From NCBI GenBank assembly GCA_012932295.1, contig JAAONU010000004.1:8742630-8806629 (forward strand): 64,000 nucleotides of DNA, in the 5' to 3' direction. The DNA comes from Cyclina sinensis (lineage: Eukaryota > Mollusca > Bivalvia > Venerida > Veneridae). The notes under the pieces were generated by a model that saw only the letters and a list, made by a program, of their open reading frames with translations, ran no database searches and was not told where the DNA came from. The position numbers and the translations under genes were made by a program. The stretch's first letter is position 1, and every line of letters starts with the position of its first letter. Below are positions 33,976 through 47,200 of the stretch, one piece after another.

Positions 33976-36461
33976 GGCAATTAGTATTTTACGAAACGGA
34001 ACGGAACGGAACAAGTGATGGGGTACCAAACGGGGAATGCCGATTCTTTTTTTTCTATATTTCTGTAATTTGGTTTGGCTGGGAACTTTTTATCAACTCC
34101 TTTATATGATAAATATAAAATGGATCTGACATGAGATGTCATGCAATAGAATAAAAATTGAAAGAGATCACGAAAATTGTTAATTGCGACTCTGGCGAGC
34201 TTAGTAATAAAGTTACGTGACAACTAAGATATTTTTATATTAACTACTTTTCAGTTTTTTTCAGTTTCAGATATTTTTATCACTTGAAATGAGTGAAAAT
34301 AATCTTGGATGAAAGAAATCTGCGCATGCAATTGTGCGTGCTCTCTGTTGCATCGTAAAAAGAAGTTGCGGTTTCTCCATATTTGACTACAATTACAGAT
34401 CTATTTGACTATTGTGCGCACTACTCCTAATATACACTTCCTCAGAAAAAAATGTTTGTTATGTTTGTAAACATGTGATTGAACGTTATGGACGAACGTG
34501 AGAATAATCGGCACACTTTATCAAGGAAATAATTCATAAAAGATTTACATTAATAATGCGTCGTCCTAATGCCAGATAAGCGTTTTGAAATGAAATATTG
34601 TTGTTTATTACAAAAAATACATTAACTTATTATCATTATAATTCTCGCGTTTAAAATTAGTTCTGTATGATGTTGTTCCGTTCCGTTCCGTAAAATACGA
34701 TTACCCACACAGGTAAACTGTATTTTTGCGGAACGGAACGCTCGGAACAACGCTTTGTAATATTCTGGTTCACGTCATACTGACTAACACGATAGAACCA
34801 TCCAAAATAGTGCTTGATGAATGCTAATCAAGTGAAAATAAATAATCAAGTAATCCTTTGAGCCTTTCCCTGAATGGCTGGCCAAGATAAAGGTCGCATT
34901 CACGAAATATAATTGGCTTGTATAATGCATATGTGTGATGCTACAACAATGTTTTATTTCATATAATTATTAAAAACCTATTTCTAACATATGACTAGCT
35001 GAGCGTTAATGTCAGGTATAACGTTGTAGTAAGGAAATTTAGAAGTGATTACAGTCATACTTATTATTTACTAGAAGTATTTATTGATCAAGCAAGCAAC
35101 TTGTTTTCACATAATTATGTTGGAACTATGCAGATCTTGCATAGTGGTTAAAACCGTAAAACAAGGCAAACATTATAAACACAATTTGAGCTTGTTTCTA
35201 TTTCCTAGTGATGTGCATTGATACTGATTAAGAAAGCTAAAATATGAAATATAAACACATACGAATACCAACACTTTCTTTTTAAGTTAGTAACTTTATT
35301 TCTAACAATTATACAATAAGAGTGTACAGACATTAAATAGTATCTTATATTTACACACGTGTTATACAACATAATGTTTTTGCTGTTCGCTGCGTTGAAA
35401 TATTCGTACTTAATGTTCTATCCCATGTTTACAAACATCGCTTTCAATTGGATAGTGATCATAATAGTCAAACGAATCTGTAATTGGAGTCAAATATGGA
35501 GAAACCTGAACTTGTTTTACGACGTATACTACTCTCCTGTGCATCGGTCGAATGTTTTCTTTCTTACCTCTGCTAAAATTCAATTTTCAGAACGATATTT
35601 TTATTTTTAGTCAGGGAAATCCACAGTTACTTTTCAGCCAATCAGTGACTAGCTTACAACGAAATGTCCATACATACAATTGACAATCCAAAATGTAAAC
35701 AAACAACGCATGTCTGGATGTTACTTACGTATTTCACTTTTCAAAGCGATTTTTAATATGTATACGTAAATAAATCAGTAAAACTATCAAAAAGGTTAAA
35801 ATCATGATGGTATTGTTGTTTTTAGATGTTAAGATGTTTACGTAAACGCACAGTTGAAATGTGTTTACAAAATTGTCAGAAAACACCCGTCTGTTTATAA
35901 TTTTTGGAATCACATGATTGTTTAAACCAATGAAAAATGGTTTAAAGATTTTTCGGTTTTGGGCATATTGGTGCACTTTCATTGGTTGCTTAAAAGTTCA
36001 TTGTAAAGGTCAATATCATAAATCTACTCTTATTAAAGCAGCGATGTGAAGTAACGGTAGTGTATTCATTTAGCTACTGAGGGAGCGTAGACGTATACAG
36101 ACAGCGCCCGCATTGGCTTGCGCAGATTTCTTTCATCTAAGTTTATTTTGACTCATTTTGAGTGAAAAAACTCTGAAACTGAAAATACTGAAAAGGAAAA
36201 TATTAAAGTTCTCAAGGAACTTTATTACTAAGCTCGCCAGAGAGTCGCATAAAAATGATTTTCGTGATCTCTTTCAATATTACTTGTAGTACATGACATC
36301 TCATGTCATATCCTATTTATATGTACTCATATAAAGGAGTTGATAAAAAGTGCCCAGCTAAACCAATATATCCAAATAACAAAAATAAAGAATCTGGCAT
36401 TCCCCGTTTGGTACCCCACCACTCGTTCCGTTCCGTTCTGTTTCGTAAAATACTAATAGCC
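33976..36461. mobile_element. Long-TIR DNA element with 8-bp target duplication
   Basis: The ends GGCAATTAGTATTTTACG and (reverse complement of the right end) GGCTATTAGTATTTTACG are followed inward by GGAAC-type iterations. Inverted homology extends about 375 bp (to about 34350 on the left, from about 36100 on the right). The direct repeat GTTGTGAC flanks it (33968-33975, 36462-36469). An 8-bp duplication fits hAT or P superfamilies. An internal palindrome at 34672-34757 carries two more facing copies of the GGAACGGAAC/TATTTT terminus, so the structure is composite. No transposase frame is recognised. Confidence 0.82.
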
Positions 36462-36469
36462 GTTGTGAC

Positions 36470-37388
36470 AAAATAGCGCCATAAAGAAAACGTGACTCTG
36501 ATATGAGTGACGGCCATTGTACCAAATTAAACATGTTTAACAATATGCAAAAAGAAAGACTCAAAATTGTATTACAATGTAAAATACCAATGTAAAATTA
36601 TATGGTAAACAGAGCTATTCCATGTTTGAAATGGTAAATCACCTGCCTTTAAAAATCCCATCAATAACTCCTTTGATCGTTTGTACAACTTGGGCAGACA
36701 ATTTCTAATTTTGTGAAAATACGCAGCTAAAACCGAGATACAAACCGTCGGTATATCGTGTCAACATACTCGTGAGTAATAGGTCTGGATAAAGTCAAAC
36801 GCTAACTTTGGATGATAGCAAATATTCATATTTTAGTTCGTAGTTCATGATAATATATGAACTATTGTACGTCATTTGGGACTATATACGTCATAGGCTA
36901 TCATTAAACTGTTCGACCATCAAAGAACACTTTGTTTCATGCGTATACCTAGGTTGTCCCCATGGTTTCGAATTACTGTGACACAGTTTGTCTGCATAAT
37001 GTGGAATGTTATTGCTGACAGAAAAGCCATATGAAATGAATGTTTTACGACCTGAACTCTTCACCTGTGATATTTACTCACAGCGTATACCTTTCGGCCA
37101 AATTAGACACTTCTACAACCTTCTGTTGCCACAAATATTACATAACAGCTTCAAGGGACTACTTGCAGTGTGCTGTCTGGAACCATATAGGAAACATAAA
37201 CCAAAGTCTATTTAATGATATATGTGTAAAAAGAAGTTGCAGTGAACACTGAAAGAATAGAAAATTAAAGGAATATTACAAAAGTAAAAAAGACAAAAAA
37301 ACTGTCATCGATATGAACGAGTAGCAAAAATTTGTGCTGTATCGCTACGCTTGGGTGCTGTATCGCTACGCTTGGGTGCCTCGCCACG
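36470..37388. other. Upstream region of the Ig gene
   Basis: A 20-21-bp direct duplication (tgctgtatcgctacgcttgg, twice) lies at about 37336-37379, immediately 5' of the Ig gene start codon, so probably in its 5' UTR or promoter. Otherwise no feature is visible. Confidence 0.4.
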
Positions 37389-38873
37389 ATGAAGGTGTTT
37401 TTGGCACTACTTGTTTTCATTTACCCTAAAGGTAAGATTCTCTAAAGTTGTTTATAAAGGCTTGTTTTGTGGAAAAACTATTTTAGATGATCTTAATGCA
37501 TTCCAGAAAATTATTTAACCTTATTTTCATTCCAGACACAAACGCTCATGACTCTTTATCAGTGAGTAAAGACACTGTTGTGACACTCGACGATACGCCG
37601 GTAGATGTATCCTTTGGCTGCAAGGGCAATAACTCAGACATTTCGTTTTACGTCAAACACAGGCAAGATGCATTGATATGGTACTTTATTGTCTGTGAAA
37701 ATTTTTTTTGTTTCACGTCACTTATTTATATATAGACACTTAATTGTGGGCGCAAGGCCAATCGAAAATATTTATTTCAATTGATATTTAAATTGAACTT
37801 TGCAATTACTCGCAGCAAAGTCAAATATTAAATTTCAATCTATTGTCAGAATACAGTTTTATTTTCACTTCAGAATGAAGTGGATTTATTTGGTATAAGA
37901 TTTAACAGGAATTTGTTAAAATATGGGAATAAAGTTTGAATTCATTTAAATTTTAGAATTAAGTGGGATTTTATTGACTCCAGTCAGAGGGTACATGGTC
38001 TGACCCTTGGATTTTTCCTGTCCCCTGACAATGAACACATTGGTAGTAAACATTTTCAATTTAGACTGGCCAAAGAAGTTGAAACAGGTTGTTACGTATA
38101 CAAAATTACATTATTTGGTACGTATTCTTTTCGTCTTGCTTCTTTTGCATGCTATTTATTTCGAATACAAAACTGGGAAAGAATTAAATTGCAAAGAACA
38201 TTGTTATATAAACAGTTAAAGCTTGCACCCCGACGTCATCAAGGATTTGCCACGATAATCGCCTCCGAAGGAGAACGGAAACATGTTTGAATTTTTTTCA
38301 ATCAATGCATTGTATGGGGAATTATTATTTGTATTTTGGGCGTATATTCTTGAACCATATTACCCGAGGTTTGTCTCAACGGAAAAAAAATCAGGTGATA
38401 GCCTGTTCGCGTGATCTTGCAAGCATGATGAATTTTCGGTAAGGAATAAAAATAGGTCAACCCAGAAATAACTATGTATAGACAAGGTTACTAACTCCCC
38501 TTTAAAAACGGACACCGTGAAAAAAATCCATGATTGCATATTTTAGTCTTTACCATTTCAGACGTCACGGAAGCAGATGAAGGTGTTTATCGTTGTAGCC
38601 TTCTTGATGACGATGGAAGCGTCATTGATTCAAAGGACGTCAGTTTAACAGTGCTTTGTAAGCAGCAGCTTCTGATCACCTATATTTTGCCCTGAACTGC
38701 AATGTTTAATCAAACCATGCTTTGTTTTGCCTCTCGTTTAATCTAAGTTTCTTGAAATCAGAGGTGGTATCTCTCATCAAGATAAAATTTGTATAATATC
38801 AGTTAAAAAGGATTTGAAATACTCTAAGCCAATTACTTACACACAAAACACTCGTTTTCTTTTTGTTTCAGAA
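37389..38873 (+). CDS. Small secreted immunoglobulin-domain protein
   Basis: Exon 1 (37389-37431) encodes a signal-peptide start, MKVFLALLVFIYPK. Exon 2 starts at 37536 and encodes the front of an Ig V-like fold (VDVSFGCKGNNSDISFYVKH). Exon 3, near 37958 or 37964 to 38117, encodes SSQRVHGLTLGFFLSP and CYVYKITLFG. Exon 4 (38562-38657) encodes the diagnostic Ig signature ADEGVYRCSLLDD and a final strand VSLTVL. Joining exon 4 (ending with T) to the acceptor at 38871 makes TAA, closing the frame. The exon 2/3 junction is problematic: the best donor (after 37680) joined to the best acceptor (37956) gives TGA. A weaker pair (donor after 37690, acceptor after 37963) keeps the frame. No membrane segment was seen, so a secreted single-domain product is inferred. 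A decayed copy lies at 54.7 kb. Confidence 0.65.
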
Positions 38874-38959
38874 CTGTTCAGAATTGATTCTGCTCAAGAA
38901 CAGGACAAGTCTACAATGCAAAATAGAAAAGAAATTTTTGGATCTTTCACATTTTAAGT

Positions 38960-41229
38960 CGTTTTAAAGTCAGTGTTCTTCTTTAAAGTGTTATTTCTCA
39001 TGGTTGGGATTTCAGCTTGTAAAGTTTGCTAAAATTCTGTTTTGCTTTACCAAATGATGACGAAGGGGTATGAGTCAAGTGATTTGTGATTATGTTCAGG
39101 TGTATGTTTAAATTGGATGCATAATATAGCCACATTTTTTGTAATATTACAGGGACATACACTCAAATTAATTGATGCGATACTGCATATTTGTTTTAAT
39201 GGATAATTCTCTATGAAAATCAGTAGTCTAGCTAATATAACAGCAGATAGCTCATGGATGTGAACAATATCGTGTATCAGAAATACACTCCACGAGGTCT
39301 GTAAAGTCGTCAACAGTCAATATTCATAGATTTCAAGTTTTACTGGAGCCAGTTTCACGTTTTATAACATTAAATAATGTTAAGGAACAGGATTTTTGTA
39401 ACCGCCATTCTTTTTCTAAGGGGTCTTTCTCAGTCAGTCCAAAATGCAGTGAAATCAATAATTCTGGATCAGGTTTTGCTTTGCATATATTTACAAAACG
39501 AGGCATACTTGGTACTGATTTTATTTGAGTTTATAAAGCAACAAAAAAATAATAAAGATTCACATATCACGAGTACACAAAAGGCACAAAATTTGAAAAT
39601 TTTGTGCTGGTTAAACAGTAGTTTGGTGCTTTTGCACTGACTCTTAAGGGTCAACTTGACTCGCTTCCAAGATATCTAAAATACCAAGGAGAATTATGGG
39701 AACTTCTATCTTTTTATTTATAAAGAAGTAAACACATGTAAATTCAAATGTAGAGTGACGATTATAGTAAATATGCAACATAAAAATTATTCTAAACAAG
39801 CTTTCGATTTTCTAAGTTTATAAAACAACATGGTCTTTCTGATATAGGCCCTAAAGTTTTGACCTAATCATGCAATTTTTAAAACTGTTATAATACCTCA
39901 ATTCACTGAATACATATAAATTTCTACTCTTAATTATTCAAAAATAAAAAAATACTGTAAACTGACGTTTTAAATCCATGTCAAAAGTATAATTCATAAA
40001 ATTTGATAAAAGCTTTTAAAACCCTGTTTCACAGTTCAACATTTACAATTTCCAGTATAGCTCAAAGAGCTGTAAATTTTCCAAAAGTTTCAATTAACAG
40101 AAAGAATCAATTTAGCAAAAAGAACCAAAAGTTAGTTTCAGTGGTTCCATGCCTTAACTTTAATTTTCAATTCAACATATAGTAATATCAACTAAGAAAA
40201 CCTCAATCCGTCATGATAAAGAAATTAAAAAAAATATTCATGAGGTAAGAACAAAGTACTAAAACTGTGTTCAAAGAGTAAAAATTGATCCAAGTCTAAT
40301 ACATGTATCCGAATGCATTAAGTACATTATTCAAGCAGTATTATAACCTTGATCAAACAAAATAAAATATTTAGGCAACTGTGGACAGTAAAAAAATCAC
40401 AACAATAATTTGAGCGAAAGAAAATATTAACTCCAACATAAGAATCTTACCTAAAATATCAAGAAGAATTGTGTGTATTTTCCTTTTTTTCTTTCAAAGA
40501 AGTAAACACATGTAAAGTCAAATGTGAAGTGATTTTAGCAGAAAATACAATACTTATATGGACTGCCAAAAAGTGGCTTGAACCAACCCGATTGGTGTTA
40601 CAAATGGTTCTGCGTAATACGGGCCAATAAAAAATCAGACCCCAAAAAAGGTCTCAAAAATTTTTCATCTACACACTGGTATCTATCAACCACTTCCACG
40701 AACCTAGCTGTATTCTTATCATTTGGATTTTGTAGATGGACAGAGTTACGAGCGGATACCTGATACACTTTCTGTCCTCTTTGGTGAAATATCGATAGAG
40801 GATTGGTTAAACTAGCCCATCAAAAATATTACGAATATATTGTCAAGGTACACTAAACATAAATAAAAAAATTTAATGTAGCATATTCCTACTGACTGTG
40901 TTGATTAATATTTTTTTAATACAATGTGTATTGAAAACTTAAAAAAGTGTCACACAAGTTTTGTGACAATGAAATGCAAATTCGGAAATACCGCGCTTGG
41001 TTCGAATGATAAAATATTCTCGAGTGAATAATTATGTTAATAAGTACACATATCTTATCAGATTGATTACGCTAGTCAGACGATCTGCTGATTACGCTAG
41101 TCAGACGATCTGCTAAACAATCAAATGAAATATCAGCCAGATGGACACATCATTAGCTGGTTAAACTAGCAAAAGGTTTATCTTTTTGAACATTCAATCA
41201 ATAATAACAAAGTCAGGTTCACTTCATGT
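38960..41229. other. Intergenic stretch between Ig and HSPA12 genes
   Basis: No gene is visible. The sequence is shared, with indels, with 55.1-59.2 kb. A 26-bp direct duplication (gattacgctagtcagacg...) lies at about 41065-41115. The open frames at 39377 and 39047 show no domain. Confidence 0.5.
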
Positions 41230-44200
41230 CTATCTAAGAAAGTTGAATTTAGCATACACCTTGTTTTGAGTCCCATGTTCTCTTGCTTCCACATGAAGCA
41301 CTGTGTCCCCGAATAACATTGTCACATCAATCATGTGTCTGTCGTTCGCCGAACCCCCTCGCAGACCAATGACTATCTCCCCGATTCTGTTACAACCTTC
41401 ATCTGACACGTACATCGGGGTTTCTGACTTTGACCTGTAGATCTCTACTGTGGCTTTAGATGATCCAACATATGGCGCATGAAAGGTGTGGTTTACTCTT
41501 GTTTTGTTTGGTACAACAGTGGTACCAGCCTTTATGAAAGTTTTGAAGACGTCTTCACATTTTTCCATGCCATCGCGATATACCTTCTTCGATGCTGGAT
41601 GCCGCCATACATCAAACGGAACAGCTGTACTTATACCTATAATTGAACATATACAATACAAAGATTTCGTTAATTTGACATTGGCACATCTACGACATTG
41701 GCGATCAAACGGTACGGAATTCGAAAATATAATGTAGACAAAAAGACTGGTTCACACAAAAATGTGACCACTAAAGTGTCCACAAGCATTAACACTAAAA
41801 TAAACGGGCGATCAAGGTTTAAAGTCGACAAGTTTCACTTTCTGACTTGTCTAAGAACTAAGACATGCCCTCTTGATATCATTCATGATGATGAGGTCAA
41901 ATTATGACCTTTAGAGTGTACACAAACTATTCGATTGATCTGAGATGGTGTTCATGTAACACCGTGCTTTCATAAACTTACCATGAAAAACACATATTGA
42001 GTAAGCTTAATGAAAAATAGGTAAAACTGATACCTCTTAAGTGTTTGCAACGTGATACTTTGGTCTGACCTGGTGACATTGTTTTGACAACCCAAAAGAT
42101 TGCTAAGATAAGCATTCTGAACATTGTCCTGAAGACTGGACAAAAACTGTGACGTCTAGAGTGTTCATAACATGTTTTTATTATATCTAAGCTGTGATAT
42201 AGTTCTTATAGTTCATCCGAAAAATAATGTTAGAAGCAAAAAGAACATATGCTTATTCTGAACAGATGTCAGATGTGTGCTAACTGATTTTAAGAACGAC
42301 AGGCTTCTGGAGATACTATACTTAAATACTTGGCAATCAGCTACGTTTTGAAACAACCAGGTACATTGCTCTTAAAAAGCGCCATTCGCTTGTAGGAAAC
42401 AATCTTTCAGATTACATACACACATTTTCCATTACCAAACGTAAGTCTAAGCTATATCATGACATCTAAGCCTCAAAGAATGCAAAATAGTTCTGGAAAG
42501 AAATATTTGAATGTTTGTGAAAGCTTCCCTCGTTTTTTCTAAAATACATACCATAGGTGTACGGCAACTTTCTTGAACTAATGGAATCTGTATTATGTCC
42601 ATACATGACAGCACCTGTAAAACAAAGAAATACAAAGTATATCAAATGACACTTAATTTTTATGCATTCTGCTCTAGGTCACGCGAAAAGTGATGTTTTA
42701 TCGATGATAAAAAACATTATAATCGGCTTTAGCGTTACATTACAGGTGACTTTATTTTACTCCAACGGACACCAAAAAAGTGAATCTTATCTTCAATGAG
42801 CAATTTAACCATCATGAGATAGCTAAAATTTAAATAATATACTTTGATAAGTAGAAGAGCTGCAACCTTCATATAAATCCAATTTTCTGTCTTAAAAAAG
42901 AGGGGAACACAATAGAAGTACAGTCTATAATAATTGTAGCTTATAATAACAACTTATGTAATTATAGGAACCAAGAACTGACATTTAGAATATCAATATT
43001 ACTATATGTTTCTCAGTAGCTGACAGTTCAGTCAACTGTTCACTTGTCAATTATTTGTATATATGGTACCTTTTACCACGGCAATTCCAGCTTGTTCAGG
43101 AACGATAACTTGTTTGTAAGGAAAAGCTTTTTTCACTGCATTCCTCATTATCTCTGACTCCGAAAAACCTCCTACCATCATCAACGTCCTAACATTTCTC
43201 AGTCCTTGTTTGTGTAAAAGGTATTGTATATGTTTCACCAGATTCTCTTTGGAGAATTCGAACATTTTCAAAAATATATCATTGTCAATTTGCAGTCTGT
43301 CTCTTTTCTTTATGACGCTTGTGGCAAAGTTGCTATTCGCTAAAGCTTTTGCAAAACTGTTATCGTTCTTCTTTTCATAGCATTCATAGAGGACTACTGG
43401 AAACTTTATATTGACTTTTCCTTCTTTTGTATCTTTGCATTCTCTCTTTTTTAATTCGATTGTTCTTTGAAGGTCAAGGTCGTCATACTTTGAATCTGAC
43501 TTGAATTCTTGCATCACATCTTTACCGAACAAAGTTCCTAGAAATTCTTCAATTTTGTTGTCTACCATAGTGCCTCCCCAAGGTCCACCACTTGGAGAAT
43601 GTAGTTCTTTTAAGCTTCCGTCTTGTTGTACTTCATGTACTGTTATGTCAACTGTTCCGCCTGATGATGAAGTGAGAAAAACGTTTATTTATTGAAAAAA
43701 AAAAAAAAAAGAAAACGACAACAAAATTCACATCTTTAATTAATGTTGCATTTTTAGCTCACCTGTCACGTAGTGACAGACTGAGCTTTTCTGATCACAT
43801 TTTGTCCGTCGTCCGTCGTCCGTCCGTCCGTCCACAATTAGTTTGTTAACACTCTAGTGGTCACATTTTTGCCTCAATTGTCATGAAACTTAGTCAGGAT
43901 GTTTGTCTCATTGATATCTCGAACGAGTTCGAACATGGGTTATCAGGGTTGGAAAACTAGGTCACAGAGCCCAACTATAGAAAAACCTTGTTAACACTCT
44001 AGAGGCTACTTTTTCAGTCCAAATATCCTCGAAATTTGTCAGAAAGGTTCTATTAATGATTTCTAGCTCAAGTTCAATATGGGTCATCTGGGTTCAAAAA
44101 CTAGGTCACGGAGCCCGAAAATAGAAAAATCTTGTTCACACTCTAGAGGTTACATTTTCAGCCCAAATAATCTGGAAATTTGTCAGAAAGTTTGCGTTGA

Positions 44201-47200
44201 CAATTTCTAGGTCAAGTTTAAATATGGGTCAACTTGGGTCAAAAAGTAGGTCACGGAGCCCAAATATTGAAAAACCTTGTTAACACTCTAGAGGTTACAT
44301 TTTCAGCCCAAATAATCTGGAAATTTGTCAGAAAAGTTGCATTGAGGATTTCTAGATCACGTTCGAATATGGATCATCTGGAGTCACAAACTAGGTCACA
44401 GAGTCCAAATATGGAAAACCCTTGTTAACATTCTAAAGGTAGCATTTTCAGTCCAAATAACCTGGAAATTTGTCAGAAAGGTTCTATCAATGATTTCTAG
44501 CTTAGTTTTGAATATAGGGTTTCTGGGGTCAAAAACTAAGTCACAGAGCCCGAAAGTAGAAAAACCTTGTTAATGCTCTAGAGGTTACATTTTTAGTCCA
44601 AACGTCCTTGAAACTTGTCAGAAAGATTGCTTCAATGATTTCTAGCTCAGATTTGGATATGGGTCATCTGGGATCAAAAACTAGGTCACATGGTCCAAAT
44701 ATATAAAAAAAACTTTTGAACACTCCAGAGGTTACATTTTCAGTCCAAATACCCTGGAAATTTGTCAGACAGGTTTTCTTGATGATTTCTAGCTCAAGTT
44801 GGAGTATGGGTCATCTTGGGTCAAAAACGAGGTCACAGAGCCCAAATATGGATAAACCTTGTTAACATTCTAGAGGTAACATTTTAATTCCAAATAACCT
44901 GGAAATTTGTCAGAAAGCTTAATTCTATGGTTTCTAGGTCAAATTTGAATATGGGTCATCTGGAGTCGAAACATCTAGGTCACAGAGCCCAAATATCGAA
45001 AACCTTTTTAAACACTCTAGAGGCTACATTTTCAGTCCAAATGTCCTGGAAGTTTGTCAGAAAGGTTGTTTTGATGATTTGTAGCTCTAGTTTGGATATG
45101 GGTAATCTGGGGTCAAAAACTAGGTCATAGAGCCCAAATATGGAAAAATATTGTTAACACTCTAGAGGTAACATTTTCAGTACAAATAACCTTGAAATGT
45201 GTCAAAGAGATTGTTTCAATAATTTCTAGGTCAAATTTGAATATGGGTCATCTGGGGTCAATTAACTCGGTCCATAGCAACTTTGTTAAAAGCAGTCATA
45301 CTCAGGTGAGCGATACAGGGCCATCATGGCCCTCTTGTTCTTATGTGTTTTTATTACTTTTTTTCTTTCTTATAACACGAAAATAAAAATTGGAAAAAAG
45401 TCACAGTATTAACAATAATGCATCTCAGTTTCTTTGAATCTCGTTTTGTTTAGAATTAGTCCTATTTGCCCAAACACAAAGTTTCATGAATAGTTTACAA
45501 AACGTATTTATTAGTTGATACGCCTAAGTTTTACCTCCTAAATCTAAAATCATGAACTGTGCACCAGGTCTAAAGGACTCTAACTCTGCCTGCTGCCCTT
45601 TTTCCGTTGCTTTGGACACCGATAGTTCCTTGCAGTAGATAGCAGCAGCTTCTGGCTCCAAAGCCAATGTAAGTTGGTCATTTGGAATCCCCGCCTTCAA
45701 AACACATGTAAGTCAAAATCACACGTTTCTTAAATTCTTAGGTAACTGTTTCAAAGTATAAGAAAATTCCCATGAATAAACTTATTCACGATATTCTGTA
45801 ATTATACTTTTTAGAACTTTTTGTAATTAACCAACCGTATGATTTTACATCATCAGTGTTTACGGCAAACATTTTTTCACCATTTAATTAACAATACAAA
45901 CAGGAAAAGGTACTAAAGATTCCTTACTTTCTCGGCGGCTTCTGTCATAAACTGTTTGGCACTATCATTCCAAATTGCTGGCACGGTAATGACCCAGTGT
46001 ATGTCTGTTTCAAGGAATTCAGGAAGTCTGTCCATGAGCCTGCTGGTTAGATGAGCCTTAAGGTATTTTATCGATGCAGAGAAAACGTCCATAGCAGGCA
46101 TTTTGTTGTTCTGATCATCACAGAGCCACATGTCTCTTCTGATGTTCTTTAAAAAGGAAATATAAAGAGATCTGTGCATCTTCTTGTTCAGTTACAATTA
46201 TTACGGAAGTGAAAAGAAAGACTTAATATACATTTTTACCTATGAATTGAAAAATGTGTCTATGAAAATGATAGAAGAGGAGATTATCTTATATATTGGA
46301 TAAAAAGAAAATCATTGCTTAATTTGAATTCAAGGTTGAAACAAATTTACTGAAAGAAAATCAAACATAAACCATATACATGTACTAAGAATATCATGTA
46401 TATTACCGTATCATATGTTCACCCCAAAATTTGAATGAAATACAAAAGGCCTTTATTAAACAAATACCTGGCAGAGAATAACATTTTTCAAACAAAACCT
46501 TCTTTTTTTCAAAAGATATTTGTCGTAAATCCTAACATACAGTATCATATTTTAAAAGAAATGAGTTCGCTTTAGAAAGACTTGAGTTTTTACCAAGTCA
46601 TAGTAATATTAAGTTTCACTGATATAAAAAGTATCTATATTCTCTTTTTTTTCAATAAGAAGTAGCAATTTAAATAGCAGCAGAAGACATTTTTCTAGGA
46701 CATTGATTGCGATTGTAATTGTAACAGATTTGCATGTTCGTACCACTGTTTTGTGCAGTTTCATTTTAAAATGTTTGAAATATTTCCATCCAACATGTTC
46801 GTCATCTTCGGACAACTTGACATACTTGTTCTGAGCCTGTTTGAAAATATATGTCAGATATAAAATAACAGAAAATTGATCAGATCAAAACAGATCTTGT
46901 TCACACTTCAAAGCTTCAGAAGGCTAGAATTAATATTCATTTTTACTATAGAAATATAAAATCGACACTTTATCTTTGCTCTTTGCAAATGCAAAGTTAT
47001 AGGTCAAGTTTCACCTTAATGATAAACTATACTAAAATAACAGGATTTCCATATGTGTTACATCCATGCTAGTTTAACAAAACACCCATATCAATAAATA
47101 ACATGTAAATTATCTTTGGGAAACACAAACAGTATCAGTAACTTGATGATACATCAGCTAAATGCTGGGTAGTCACGAAACCCTAGGCAGGTCTAAGTTT

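Larger units (their letters stand above)
38445..47170. repeat. Segmental duplication, left copy (Ig 3' exons to HSPA12 exon 3 and beyond)
   Basis: It is collinear with 54605-64000. Matching landmarks include Ig exon 4 (38562 versus 54716), the 'tttcacattttaagtcgtttt' tail (38947 versus 55119), the 'acgaacctagctgtatt' block (40697 versus 56616), HSPA12 exon 8 (41230 versus 59197), intervening introns and exon 3 (46744 versus 63574). The left breakpoint is near 'aggt(c/t)aacccagaaata'. The right copy still matches at the window edge. Confidence 0.88.

Noticed and set aside
44234..45386. Small frames repeating MGHLES-type peptides
   Set aside because: They are readings of the 146-bp tandem units of the Helentron-like element.
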